The notes below the pieces were generated by a model. It saw only the letters and a program-made list of their open reading frames with translations. It was not told the origin of the DNA and made no database searches. Source: DATAXP01 sp036272935 (lineage in GTDB: Bacteria; Planctomycetota; Planctomycetia; Pirellulales; PNKZ01). From it: DNA of 47,375 nucleotides. Positions 16,697-24,923 of the stretch are shown here, piece by piece (position 1 is the stretch's first letter; the number at the start of each line of letters is the position of its first letter). The position numbers were made by a program, and so were the translations under genes. The stretch covers positions 1 to 47,375 of the forward strand of contig DATAXP010000090.1 in the NCBI GenBank assembly GCA_036272935.1. Direction: 5' to 3'.

Positions 16697-17461
16697 ATGC
16701 TTGTCCTCTCAAGAAAAGTGAACGAAAAAATTGTCATCCCCTCGATCGGCACCTCGATCGAAGTGGTCGAGGTGAAGGCCGGTCGCGTGCGCTTGGGGAT
16801 CGACGCCCCGCGCAGCGTGCAGATCGTGCGCGAAGAGATCGCCTCGTCGCCGCCAGCCGCGGAAAAAGTAGCGCCACACGCCGATGCGTCACGCGCGCTT
16901 GAGCACGATGCACGCAACAAGCTGAACACGGCGATGTTGAGCCTCGAACTTGCACGCCAACAGCTCACCAATGGCGCGATCGACGAAGCAGCCGAGACGA
17001 TGCGCCGCGCGCTCGAGCAGATGTCTGGCTCGGCGACGCGCGAGGAGAAGCCGTCGCGGCCTGCCGCCGCTTCCCAACAGGCCGACGTGCTGGTGGTGGA
17101 AGACAATGCCGATCAATTGGAAATGTTGACCGTGCTGCTGCGCGGTCAAGGATTCAAAGTCGCCACGGCCACTGATGGCGTCGACGCGCTGAACTACTTG
17201 CAGCGCGCGGCCGCCCCCAAAGTGATGCTGCTCGACATGATGATGCCCCGCTGCGACGGCATGACCACCGTGCGCATCGTCCGCCGCAATCCGGTGTTCG
17301 ACCAAATCAAGATCGTCGCCATGAGCGGCTACAGCCCGAGCCACTTCGGCGTCGCCGAGCGCGCTGCCGGCGTGGACGGTTGGCTGCAGAAGCCGTTCGA
17401 AGGCGCGCAACTGGTCCAGCACGTTAAGCAGGTGCTCGAGGGGCAGACGGCGCATCATTAA
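16697..17461 (+). CDS. CsrA domain - DHp-like helical hairpin - response-regulator receiver fusion
   Basis: 254-residue three-part protein. Residues 1-50 are a CsrA RNA-binding domain: MLVLSRKVNEKIVI, GRVRLGIDAP and VREEI, with the key Arg at R45, although the usual preceding His is Val. Residues about 65-110 form two predicted amphipathic helices. The first reads LEHDARNKLNTAMLSLELA, which resembles the H-box of a histidine-kinase dimerisation/phosphotransfer domain, with H70, R73 and N74. No kinase ATPase domain follows. Residues 129-250 are a complete receiver domain: VVEDN acidic pair (E135, D136), phospho-acceptor D180 in VMLLDMMMP, S210 and K232 in QKPF. This suggests phosphorylation-controlled mRNA binding, which is inference. 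The leader AGGAAAGGAAACCCGACC contains GGA motifs that could permit self-binding. Confidence 0.9.
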   Translation: MLVLSRKVNEKIVIPSIGTSIEVVEVKAGRVRLGIDAPRSVQIVREEIASSPPAAEKVAPHADASRALEHDARNKLNTAMLSLELARQQLTNGAIDEAAETMRRALEQMSGSATREEKPSRPAAASQQADVLVVEDNADQLEMLTVLLRGQGFKVATATDGVDALNYLQRAAAPKVMLLDMMMPRCDGMTTVRIVRRNPVFDQIKIVAMSGYSPSHFGVAERAAGVDGWLQKPFEGAQLVQHVKQVLEGQTAHH

Positions 17462-17509
17462 GCAAAGCGGTCATCTCGGCGACCATTTTCAACGCGACGG
17501 CCACCACCC

Positions 17510-17707
17510 ATGGCGCCGACCGCGAGCGGCTCCGGGCCGACTACGATGCCAACGGCTGCGCGAAGCCGCTTTCGGCCGAAAGTATTCGCCGCCGGCAAGT
17601 ACACGCTGCGCGTGATGGACCCCGAGGCGGAGCGAACCAAGGAAATTCGCGATCTCAGGGCGACGGCCGAGAACGCCGAGCGGTTGGTCGTCGACCTTCA
17701 ATCGTAG
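17510..17707 (+). pseudogene. Possible decayed 3' fragment of a secreted metallophosphoesterase-like gene
   Basis: The 65-residue open frame ends with FAAGKYTLRVMDPEAERTKE and a closing VVDLQS. This beta-rich tail is like the C-terminal end seen on planctomycete PhoD-like and related secreted proteins, from memory of the family. Nothing upstream resembles the rest of such a protein, and a neighbouring frame (17505-17590) also reads as protein-like, so a frameshifted remnant is more likely than a real small gene. It overlaps the end of the convergent sulfatase gene by 10 bases. Confidence 0.3.
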
Positions 17708-19218
17708 GCGTCCCACGACGCTTCGGGGTCGATTGGCACGTTCTCCCAGTACGGCTTGCCGTCGTCGCGGATGTCGATCAGCCGCGACTTACTGCCGGGG
17801 GCCGGCGCTGCGTTGTTCTGCGACGGCCATTGGCCCAGCTCGCTTTTGATCGAGGAGTGCCGGGAATCGTCGGCGACGTTGTTCCACTCGTCGGGGTCGG
17901 CCACCGTGTCGTACAGTTCTTCGTCGCCATCGGCGTAGCGAATGTATCGCCAGCGCTCGGTGCGGATCGCGTGGTTGCCGGGACCGTGTGTGGTGATCGC
18001 CGGCCAGGGGCGCTCACGGCTGGCATCGACCAATTGCGGCACGAGCGAATGCCCTTCGACGCTGGGCGGCGCCGGCAGGCCGCACAACTCGGCCAATGTG
18101 GGATACATGTCGAGCAACTCCGCCGGCTGAGTGCATTGCGCCTGCTTGGCGACTCCCGGCCCGGCAAAGATCAGCGGCACGTGGGTGGATCGCTGCCATA
18201 GGGTCGTCTTGCCGGTGCAACCTTTTTCGCCGATGTGCCAGCCGTGATCGCTCCATAGCACGATGATCGTGTTGTCGGCCGCCGGCGAGGCATCGACCGC
18301 ATCGAGTAGCCGGCCGACCTGACTGTCCATGAAACTGGTCGATGCCAAGTACGCGCGTACCAGCGGCAGCCATTGCTCGTGCTCTTTCAGCCACGTGAGC
18401 CGTGGTTCGGGAAGCCGCCAGTTCATGTAGTCGGCAAAGCGTGGCAGGTCGTCGCGATCGTCGGGCTTCACGTCGGGCAGCTTCGTCGTGTCGGCCGGAT
18501 ACATGTCGAACCACTTCTGCGTGGCGTAGCAGGGTACATGCGGCAAGAAGAATCCGACAGCCAGGAACCACGGCTTGTCGCGCGGCAGCGAATCGATCTG
18601 CTCGACGCCCCAACTGGCAAGTTGCCAGTCCCCTTTGTCTTCATCGCGATGCGGGAACGTGCCCCAATCAACCAGCCCATGATTGCCGCCAGGCGTCTCG
18701 ACGAGCTTGTGCGGCGGGCGCACGCCGACACTCGCTGGCGGCCCCCAAGTGTTGAACTCCGTCGAGCGCTCGTTCTTCGGCGGATAGCCGCCGTGCCAGA
18801 TCTTGCCGCCGCTGGCGGTGTGGTAGCCGTTGGCGGCGAAATACTGTGGCAACGCGACGACCGTGCGTAACTTCTCGACGGTACGGAACCACGGCTCGAG
18901 CGCGTACACGCCGGTGGTCGAGGGGCGCAGCCCGGTGAGCACGCTGGTGCGCGACGGGTTGCACAACGGCGCCTGGCAATGGGCGTTGGTGAACAAGGTG
19001 CCGCGCGCGGCAAGCCGATCGATGTTGGGAGTCTGCGCCTGTGGATGCCCGCCGAGGCAGCCGATCCAGTCGTTCAGATCGTCGACGGCGATGAATAGCA
19101 CATTGGGTGCCGCGACTGCTCTCGCCGCAACCGATAGGAGCAGAAAAACCACAGAGGCACAGAGGCACAGAGAGAACAATTCTTGTTTGAACGCGATTGG
19201 CGACGTGCTTCTGTTCAT
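17698..19218 (-). CDS. Secreted sulfatase, iduronate-2-sulfatase-like
   Basis: 506-residue type I sulfatase. The sulfatase signature is CNPSRTSVLTG with C86, the Cys to be converted to formylglycine by a maturase not found in this window. The metal pair D46-D47 lies in NVLFIAVDDLND, and a later WSDHGWHIGEKG motif carries further metal and sulfate ligands. An N-terminal signal peptide spans about residues 11-37, and its core SLCLCASVVFLLL is encoded by a CTCTGTG-type repeat. The Q-A-P-L-C-N-P-S-R context suggests the iduronate-2-sulfatase-like branch, so sulfated polysaccharides are the probable substrates. Its ATG overlaps the permease stop in ATGA, so the two are likely translationally coupled. 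Confidence 0.93.
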   Translation of the reverse strand: MNRSTSPIAFKQELFSLCLCASVVFLLLSVAARAVAAPNVLFIAVDDLNDWIGCLGGHPQAQTPNIDRLAARGTLFTNAHCQAPLCNPSRTSVLTGLRPSTTGVYALEPWFRTVEKLRTVVALPQYFAANGYHTASGGKIWHGGYPPKNERSTEFNTWGPPASVGVRPPHKLVETPGGNHGLVDWGTFPHRDEDKGDWQLASWGVEQIDSLPRDKPWFLAVGFFLPHVPCYATQKWFDMYPADTTKLPDVKPDDRDDLPRFADYMNWRLPEPRLTWLKEHEQWLPLVRAYLASTSFMDSQVGRLLDAVDASPAADNTIIVLWSDHGWHIGEKGCTGKTTLWQRSTHVPLIFAGPGVAKQAQCTQPAELLDMYPTLAELCGLPAPPSVEGHSLVPQLVDASRERPWPAITTHGPGNHAIRTERWRYIRYADGDEELYDTVADPDEWNNVADDSRHSSIKSELGQWPSQNNAAPAPGSKSRLIDIRDDGKPYWENVPIDPEASWDAYD

Positions 19219-19262
19219 TTGTCTTCTCCGCGCGTACTCGGTGTCTCTGTGTCTCGGTGGTT
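19147..19262. repeat. Inverted pair of CTCTGTG-type repeats around a sulfatase start codon
   Basis: Left arm 19147-19174 and right arm 19237-19262 are near-complementary (22 of 26): AACCACAGAGGCACAGAG... against the complement of AACCACCGAGACACAGAG.... The right arm encodes the permease C-terminal tail and the left arm encodes the sulfatase signal peptide core. The sulfatase start codon (19218) lies in the 62-base loop. A single arm of the same type lies at 24491-24516. Confidence 0.8.
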
Positions 19263-20618
19263 CTTCCAAAGCAGTGCATCGGCGCACGCCAATACCATCC
19301 CCACACCCAGCACCCCCAGCGCCCATGCTGCTTCCCAGGCTCGATTCTCCCAAGCGTAACGCAGCGAGGCAATCGCCATCAATGCGCAGAAGATCGCCAG
19401 GACGATCGGCGGTGCCGGGTACAGCGGCACGCGGAACGGCCGGTCGCGAGCCGCGTCGGTTTGTCGCAGCACCGGCAAGCTCGCGGCAACCAGCGTCAGA
19501 AAAATCCAGAACAACGGGGCCGTGAAGTGTATCAGGCGCTCGAAGCCGTCGCGGTCGGTGCCGTAGATGGCCGCCAACGCCGCGATGGTGGCCGACGTGA
19601 TCACAGCTTCCGTCACGAGCGACGCCACAGGTGTCCCCAGCCGTGGCGACCAGCGCCCCAGCCAGCGGAACATCGCGTGCTGCCGGCCGAAGGCGTAGTA
19701 GAGCCGCGAGCCGGTGATCGTCATGCCGTTGATCGCCCCCAGGGCCGAGATGCAGATCAGCAAGCTGACGGCCGTCGCTCCCCACGGTCCCAGCGCGTGG
19801 GCGACCACATCGGCAGCGACTGCTTCGCTCGTGCGCAGCCCCGCGAATCCCAGCGATCGCAGAAACGCCACGGTCACCAGCAGATAGATTGCCGTAACGG
19901 CCAAGGTGCCCGTCAGCAGCGCGCGCAGGATGTTGCGGCGGGGATCGCGTACCTCGGCGGCCACGTTTGGCATTTCGTTCCAGCCGCTGTACGTGAACAC
20001 CACCAGGATCAGTGCCAGCGACCAATAGCTCGAAGCCGATGTGGCTGCTGGCGCGAGCACGGTCGGTGCGGGCCAAGCGATGCCGAGGATCACAATCGCC
20101 GCCAGCCCCGCCACCTTCACGCCGGAGAGCACGTTCTGCGTCCATTTGCCCTGCCGCACGCCGACGATGTTCACCAGGCACAACCCCGCGACCGCGGCCA
20201 GGGCATAGGTCATCGCGATCGTCTCGCCCAGCGGCAAGACTTGCCGAGCGTAGGTGGCGAACACGAACGCCATCGCACCGACGCTCCCCGGGCGAATGAT
20301 CCACAATTGGCACCAGGCGTAGACGAACCCGAGCGGTCGGCCGAACGCCTGCGAGAGATAAACGAAATCGCCCCCTTCGACGGGATAGGTCGTCGCCAAC
20401 TCGGCATAGCAGAGCGCGCCCAACAAGGCGAACGCGCCGCCGGCGAGCCACACGACAATCAGTGCCATCGGTGAACCGACCTGCGAAGCGATCACCGGAC
20501 TGGCGCGATACACGCCCGAGCCGATGATGATGCCGACAATCAAGCTGGTGGCATCGACGAGCGAGAATTGCGGCCGCGGCGCGGCCGATGGAGCAGTCAC
20601 GCGACTAGTGTACGCCAA
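19215..20618 (-). CDS. APC-superfamily amino acid permease
   Basis: 467-residue inner-membrane transporter with about 12 hydrophobic segments. The start of helix 1, SLIVGIIIGSGVYRASPVI, carries the GxG substrate-binding motif typical of the amino acid-polyamine-organocation superfamily. Helix 6 has the broken-helix pattern LVVFTYSGWNEMPNVAAE, where the small-residue stretch and the following Glu are conserved in LAT-like permeases. The substrate cannot be told from sequence. The C-terminus NHRDTETPSTRGEDK is encoded by a CTCTGTG-type repeat and is unlikely to be ancestral. The stop codon overlaps the downstream sulfatase start. Upstream is a 359-bp element with long terminal inverted repeats, which must contain or precede its promoter. 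Confidence 0.92.
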   Translation of the reverse strand: MAYTSRVTAPSAAPRPQFSLVDATSLIVGIIIGSGVYRASPVIASQVGSPMALIVVWLAGGAFALLGALCYAELATTYPVEGGDFVYLSQAFGRPLGFVYAWCQLWIIRPGSVGAMAFVFATYARQVLPLGETIAMTYALAAVAGLCLVNIVGVRQGKWTQNVLSGVKVAGLAAIVILGIAWPAPTVLAPAATSASSYWSLALILVVFTYSGWNEMPNVAAEVRDPRRNILRALLTGTLAVTAIYLLVTVAFLRSLGFAGLRTSEAVAADVVAHALGPWGATAVSLLICISALGAINGMTITGSRLYYAFGRQHAMFRWLGRWSPRLGTPVASLVTEAVITSATIAALAAIYGTDRDGFERLIHFTAPLFWIFLTLVAASLPVLRQTDAARDRPFRVPLYPAPPIVLAIFCALMAIASLRYAWENRAWEAAWALGVLGVGMVLACADALLWKNHRDTETPSTRGEDK

Positions 20619-20623
20619 ACGGC

Positions 20624-20982
20624 GCGCGATTCTTAGCCCCGAGCGCCAGCAGGGGTGTTTGTGCGTTACCGGTCGGCAACTCGCAAGACTGCTCGCTGGC
20701 GCTCGCGGCTGGGAATTTCATCTTCCATCGCGCTCCCCAGCGGTAAGTTATCCGAGACGTGCAAATTATCGCCGCGCCGCGATTCGTTTTATTTTTGATA
20801 GACACCTCTCGCGGTCCGGCACGGCGCGTAACTCCAAGCGCGGCAATGGTCGGCGCGGTGGCCTACAAAATACGTTGAAACTTCTCGTAATCTCGATATT
20901 CTAGGCGACCATCCAAGCGTGTCGTTCTGCCGAGCGGCGGCGCACAAAACCCCTCGCTAGCGCTCAGGGCTAAGAATCGCGC
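20624..20982. mobile_element. Non-coding element with 42-nt terminal inverted repeats (MITE-like)
   Basis: The ends 20624-20665 and 20941-20982 are near-perfect complements over 42 bases: both begin GCGCGATTCTTAGCCC reading inward and end TTTGTGCG, with three mismatches or single-base gaps. The 275-bp core has no convincing gene. This fills nearly the whole gap between the permease start and the sulfatase-HEAT stop. The size and structure fit a miniature inverted-repeat element. The AGCCC-rich ends resemble other repeats in this window. Target-site duplications are not obvious. Confidence 0.65.
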
Positions 20983-21024
20983 CTTGTCGCATGGTCTCCC
21001 GACCGTGCCAAAACGAGGAGCAGC

Positions 21025-22896
21025 TTATGGCGACGCCAGATCGCGGAGAATCCGCTTTGGGTATTCTTCGTAGCGCTTGTCCGGCGCGGGGCCCTTGTCG
21101 GGCAGAGCCGCGATCTGCTCCCGCCAAGGAGCGACCTTCGGCCCCAGCGCGTACAGCGCATTGAGCGCCGCCATCACCGTGAACACATCATGCCGATCCC
21201 AGTTGGCCAGCTCGATGAGCAGCGGCATCACGCGCCGGAGGTCCGCTTCGCTGCCGTACTGGCCGAGCGCCTCGGCCGCGGCGATCTGCACGTCGGGCGA
21301 GCTGTCGTCGAGCTTCGCCACCAGCGCGTCGTGCCCCGCGGCAACCGCCTCGCGCCCGCGCATCAGGTAGCCGAACACCGCCCAGTAGCGCACGGCGCTA
21401 TCGGCGTCGTCGAATGCCTTGTTCAATTTTCGCAAATCGACCGGATGGAGCGACGACGCCAATTCCGCCGTCGCACGGACCGAGTCGTAGGGATACCGCT
21501 CGGGATTGTGCCCCATGTCGTACGGAGCATCACCGTGACTGCGACGATGGATTTCGCCTTCGGGAAGCAAGCCGACGTCACGGATCGCCCACATGGTCGC
21601 ACCCAGTGACGCGCGCATGTTTTTGAGAACATCGACGCTTGCCGTATCGCCGGCCAGGTTGTGTACCTCGTCGGGATCGGCCGACAGATCGTACAGCTCT
21701 TCCGGCGGCTTCGGTTTCCAGAAGGCCGATTGGGCTTCGTTCAGCTTACCTTCCTTGAACAGTTGCTCCCACACGCGGGTCGTGGGTGTTTGCCACATGT
21801 ATTCGAGATGCTGGCCGTAAATCTTGTCGGGCCTGAAGTTGCGGATGTACACGTAGCGGCCGTCGGTGACGCAGCGCACCAGGTCGTAGCGTTCGTCCAT
21901 GCGGCCACGGAAGCCGAATAGATGGCGCTGCGGCGGTGTTTGATATTTGCCTAGGAATGCGTAGCCCTGCATCCAATCGAGCGGCTTGATGCCGGCGAGG
22001 CTAAGGACCGTCGGCGCGAAATCGACGAAGCTCACCAGGCGTTGACTCTTCCCGTCCGGCAAGTAATCGGCTGATCGAAGATCTAAAAACTTGTCGGGGA
22101 TATAGATCACCAGCGGCACGTGCAGGCCGCTCTCGCGCGGCCAGCGCTTGCTGCGCGGCATGCCGGGGCCGTGATCGGCGAAGTAGAACACGATCGTATC
22201 GTCGGCCAGCCCCGCCTTGGCCAGCTCTTCGAGCCGCCCGCCAGCCACGGCATCGGCTTCACTCACAACGTCGTAGTATTGGGCCCAGTCCTGGCGCACC
22301 TCGGGCGTGTCGGGATGGTACGCGGGAACTCGCACTTTGGCGGGATCGTGGATCTGCTCGTGCGGCCGCGCTCGAACTTTGCTCTCGTGGCTCTTCTCGC
22401 AGTTGAACACGGCGAAGAACGGCTGACCGTCGGCGCGGTTCTTCCAGTGGGCCTTCTTCGACGATTCGTCCCACACCTGGCCGGGCTTCGTGAGGTTGTA
22501 GTCTTCCTTGGCGTTGTTGGTGCAGTAGTAGCCCGCCTCACGAAGATATTGCGGGAACATTTTCTTACCGGCCGGGAACGGCACCATGCTGCGCATGTGC
22601 TCAGCACCGGTGCTCGGCGGGTACAAGCCGCTGATGAGCGTCGTACGGGCCGGCGCACAAACCGGAGCATTCGACCAGCAGTGCATATACACGCAACCCC
22701 GCGCGGCGAGGCGATCGATGTTCGGCGTCGTGGCGAACGTGTCGCCGTAGCAGCCCATCTGCGGGCCGTGATCTTCGCTAGTGAGCCAGAGAATATTCGG
22801 CCGCGGCTCGGCAGCCAAGGCAGTGCTTGAGGTGCCGACGAGCAGCACGATCACTGCGAGCTGCCGTAGCCTGTAGCCCGTAGCCTGAAGCCTCAT
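21025..22896 (-). CDS. Secreted sulfatase with C-terminal HEAT-like repeats
   Basis: 623 residues. The N-terminal sulfatase domain (about 30-470) has the signature CAPARTTLISG with C80 for formylglycine, a metal-binding E41-D42 pair in LWLTSEDHG, and FYFADHGPGMPRSKR. The C-terminal part (about 490-610) is alpha-helical with repeated units such as DSAVRYWAVFGYLM and SPDVQIAAAEALGQYG, typical of HEAT repeats. The NILWLTSEDHGPQMGCYGD opening is like the heparan N-sulfatase-like branch common in planctomycetes. The signal peptide ends ALAA at residue 29, and its first 12 residues are encoded by a TAGCCYG tandem repeat. The start is set at ATG 22896, which overlaps the previous sulfatase stop in ATGA. 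Confidence 0.92.
   Translation of the reverse strand: MRLQATGYRLRQLAVIVLLVGTSSTALAAEPRPNILWLTSEDHGPQMGCYGDTFATTPNIDRLAARGCVYMHCWSNAPVCAPARTTLISGLYPPSTGAEHMRSMVPFPAGKKMFPQYLREAGYYCTNNAKEDYNLTKPGQVWDESSKKAHWKNRADGQPFFAVFNCEKSHESKVRARPHEQIHDPAKVRVPAYHPDTPEVRQDWAQYYDVVSEADAVAGGRLEELAKAGLADDTIVFYFADHGPGMPRSKRWPRESGLHVPLVIYIPDKFLDLRSADYLPDGKSQRLVSFVDFAPTVLSLAGIKPLDWMQGYAFLGKYQTPPQRHLFGFRGRMDERYDLVRCVTDGRYVYIRNFRPDKIYGQHLEYMWQTPTTRVWEQLFKEGKLNEAQSAFWKPKPPEELYDLSADPDEVHNLAGDTASVDVLKNMRASLGATMWAIRDVGLLPEGEIHRRSHGDAPYDMGHNPERYPYDSVRATAELASSLHPVDLRKLNKAFDDADSAVRYWAVFGYLMRGREAVAAGHDALVAKLDDSSPDVQIAAAEALGQYGSEADLRRVMPLLIELANWDRHDVFTVMAALNALYALGPKVAPWREQIAALPDKGPAPDKRYEEYPKRILRDLASP
22867..22894. repeat. 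Four 7-bp tandem units encoding a signal-peptide N-terminus
   Basis: TAGCCTG, TAGCCCG, TAGCCTG, AAGCCTC in a row, directly after the sulfatase-HEAT start codon. They encode the RLQATGYR start on the minus strand and reach into the overlapping stop of the upstream sulfatase. Confidence 0.65.
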
Positions 22897-24479
22897 GCCT
22901 TCGCCTTCTTGCGCGGTTGCTGCTTGCCGGGAAGCTTGCCGCCGGAGGCGCCGGGGGGATCGTGCTCCGGGACTTTCAATTCGCTGCGCAGCCGCGCCAG
23001 CTCGGCGGTCAGCTCCTTGCGCGCCTCCGAGTAGTTCGGATCGTCGTACAAGCTGGTCAGTTCGTGCGGATCGGTGCGGCGGTCGAACAGTTCCCAGTAC
23101 TGCGTGTCGGCGTCGTAGAAGTGGATTAGCTTGTAGCGATCGGTGACGACACCGTAGTGGGGGCGAACATGGTGCGGCACGGGCCACTCGTAGTACTGGT
23201 AGTAAAAGCTCGCGCGCCAGTCGGCCGGCGACTTGCCGGCGAGCACCGGCACGAGGCTGCGGCCTTGCATGTCGGCGGGAACCGCCACGCCGGCGGCTTC
23301 GAGGAACGTCTCGGCAAAGTCGACGTTCGACACGAGCTGGCCGTTGACGCTCGCCGGCTTGGTCACGCCTGGCCAGCGGACCAACAACGGCGTCCGCAGC
23401 GACTCTTCGAAGATCCAGCGCTTATCGAACCAGCCGTGCTCGCCGAGGTAAAAGCCCTGGTCGGCCGAGTAAACCACGATCGTGTTCTCGGCCAGCCCTT
23501 CATCTTCGAGCAGCTTGAGCATGCGGCCGACGCTTTCGTCGACCGCCTTCACGCAGCCGAGATAATCGTGCATGTAGCGCTGGTAGCGCCAGCGCACCAG
23601 GTCGCGGCCTTGCGGGTTCGATTCACGGTACTTGGCATTGCGCGGCTCGTAGTACGCGTCCCACGCTTTGCGCTGCTCGGGAGTGAGGTTCGCCGGCGCG
23701 ACGAGCTTCATGTCCTTCTCGGTCATGGTGTCGGCGATCGTCATGTCCTGGTCGTGTTCGGCGATGCCGCGCCCCTGGTAATCGTCGAACAGCGTTTCGG
23801 GCTCGGCGTACACGCGGTCGCCATCGTGCCCCAGGTGGCGCAGCGGCGGCTCCCATTCGCGGTGTGGGGCCTTGTGCTGCATCATCATCAGGAACGGCCG
23901 GCTCTTGTCGCGCGCCTTGATCCACTCGGCCGACAGGTCGGTGATCAGATCGGTGGTGTAACCTTCCAGCTTCACGTTCTCGCCGTTGCGGATCATGGCC
24001 GGGTTGTAGTACGCCCCTTGGCCAGGAAGGATTTGCCAGTGGTCGAAGCCGGTGGGATCGCTCACGAGGTGCCACTTACCGATGATCGCCGTCTGGTAGC
24101 CGGCTTGCTGGAGCAGCTTGGGAAACGTCTGCTGGGAGCTGTCGAACACCGAGTTCGAGTTGTTGTAGAAGCCGTTGAGGTGCGAATACTTGCCGGTGAG
24201 GATCGTCGCCCGGCTAGGGCCGCAAATGCTATTGGGCACGACGCAGCGGTCGAAGCGCATCCCTTCGGACGCCAGGCGGTCGAGGTTCGGCGTCACCAGC
24301 AGCTTGCGGGGATCGCCGTAGGCGCTGATCGCCTGGTAGGCGTGGTCGTCGGAAAAGATGAACAGAATGTTGGGCCGTGAAGCGGCGTGGACGGACGCCG
24401 CAAGAAGGCTCACCACTACGAACAAAAGCGGACAGCCGAGAACGGAAAGCCAAAATAAACCCCGCCTATTTCGGTTCAT
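22893..24479 (-). CDS. Secreted sulfatase, second type
   Basis: 528-residue type I sulfatase. The signature is CGPSRATILTG with C86, and the metal pair D44-D45 lies in NILFIFSDDHAYQ. The motif VVYSADQGFYLGEHGWFDKR provides later active-site residues, and a C-terminal subdomain has the usual ELFDRRTDPHELTSLYDD. An N-terminal signal peptide ends near VHAAS at residue 34. The last 25 residues are lysine- and proline-rich (GGKLPGKQQPRKKAKA). It resembles N-acetylglucosamine-6-sulfatase-like and choline-sulfatase-like planctomycete enzymes; the substrate is not decided. The start overlaps the upstream receiver-like gene by 14 bases and its stop overlaps the next sulfatase, so all three form one transcription unit. 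Confidence 0.93.
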   Translation of the reverse strand: MNRNRRGLFWLSVLGCPLLFVVVSLLAASVHAASRPNILFIFSDDHAYQAISAYGDPRKLLVTPNLDRLASEGMRFDRCVVPNSICGPSRATILTGKYSHLNGFYNNSNSVFDSSQQTFPKLLQQAGYQTAIIGKWHLVSDPTGFDHWQILPGQGAYYNPAMIRNGENVKLEGYTTDLITDLSAEWIKARDKSRPFLMMMQHKAPHREWEPPLRHLGHDGDRVYAEPETLFDDYQGRGIAEHDQDMTIADTMTEKDMKLVAPANLTPEQRKAWDAYYEPRNAKYRESNPQGRDLVRWRYQRYMHDYLGCVKAVDESVGRMLKLLEDEGLAENTIVVYSADQGFYLGEHGWFDKRWIFEESLRTPLLVRWPGVTKPASVNGQLVSNVDFAETFLEAAGVAVPADMQGRSLVPVLAGKSPADWRASFYYQYYEWPVPHHVRPHYGVVTDRYKLIHFYDADTQYWELFDRRTDPHELTSLYDDPNYSEARKELTAELARLRSELKVPEHDPPGASGGKLPGKQQPRKKAKA

Positions 24480-24906
24480 GCCGTCCGCCTCTCCGTGCCT
24501 CTGTGTCTCTGTGGTTATCCGCCTGCGGCTGCCCCAAAAACTTCGCCAGCCGCTCGTGCGTCTCGGGGCGGGTGAGCTCGGCCTTGCCGAAGCCCGGCTC
24601 GCCGCCGGCGGCGACCGACTGCTCCTGATACTCGGGGTAGTTGGTCACGAGCATTACTGGGACGTGCTTGATGGCGTCGTCCTGCTTGATGCGCTTGAGA
24701 ATCTCGAGGCCGTCGGAGTAGTCGGCGTCGAGCTTGCGATTGATCAGCACCAGCGCGAACTCGCCACCGTGCAAGGCCGCGAGCGTGTCGTCCGTGCCGT
24801 GGGTCTGCACCACCTCGGCGCCGAAGCGCTCCTCGACCAGTCGGCGGATGGCCGTGTGATCGGGAACGCACTGACCGACATCGAGGAGGCGCTTGGAGGT
24901 GGGCAT
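24466..24906 (-). CDS. Receiver-like protein lacking phosphorylation residues
   Basis: 146 residues from ATG 24906. The fold pattern is that of a response-regulator receiver: RLLDVGQCVPDH, EFALVLINRKLDADYSDGL, PVMLVTNYPEYQEQSVAAGG and a closing helix THERLAKFLG. The usual acidic pair after strand 1 is replaced by G-Q, and the phospho-acceptor Asp after strand 3 by Asn (ALVLINRKL), so it probably cannot be phosphorylated normally. A Lys in GKAEL may match the conserved Lys. The last residues NHRDTEARRGG come from a CTCTGTG-type repeat. It is the first gene of the sulfatase pair's unit, which hints at a regulatory or scaffolding role, not shown. Confidence 0.75.
   Translation of the reverse strand: MPTSKRLLDVGQCVPDHTAIRRLVEERFGAEVVQTHGTDDTLAALHGGEFALVLINRKLDADYSDGLEILKRIKQDDAIKHVPVMLVTNYPEYQEQSVAAGGEPGFGKAELTRPETHERLAKFLGQPQADNHRDTEARRGGRHEPK
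24491..24516. repeat. CTCTGTG-type repeat, single arm
   Basis: CTCCGTGCCTCTGTGTCTC followed by TGTGGTT. It encodes the C-terminal NHRDTEARR of the receiver-like protein, 12 bases upstream of a sulfatase start. The same arrangement, with the same encoded residues, occurs in the permease at 19237-19262. Confidence 0.8.
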
Positions 24907-24923
24907 GGCGATGGTGGCATTTC

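Noticed and set aside
19218..20451. Fusion of the permease region to the sulfatase in one 917-codon frame
   Set aside because: The upstream half is the shifted shadow of the permease gene; the sulfatase has its own start and signal peptide at 19218.
22897..23187. Longer start for the sulfatase-HEAT protein
   Set aside because: The added residues are arginine-rich shadow of the upstream sulfatase and would bury the signal peptide.
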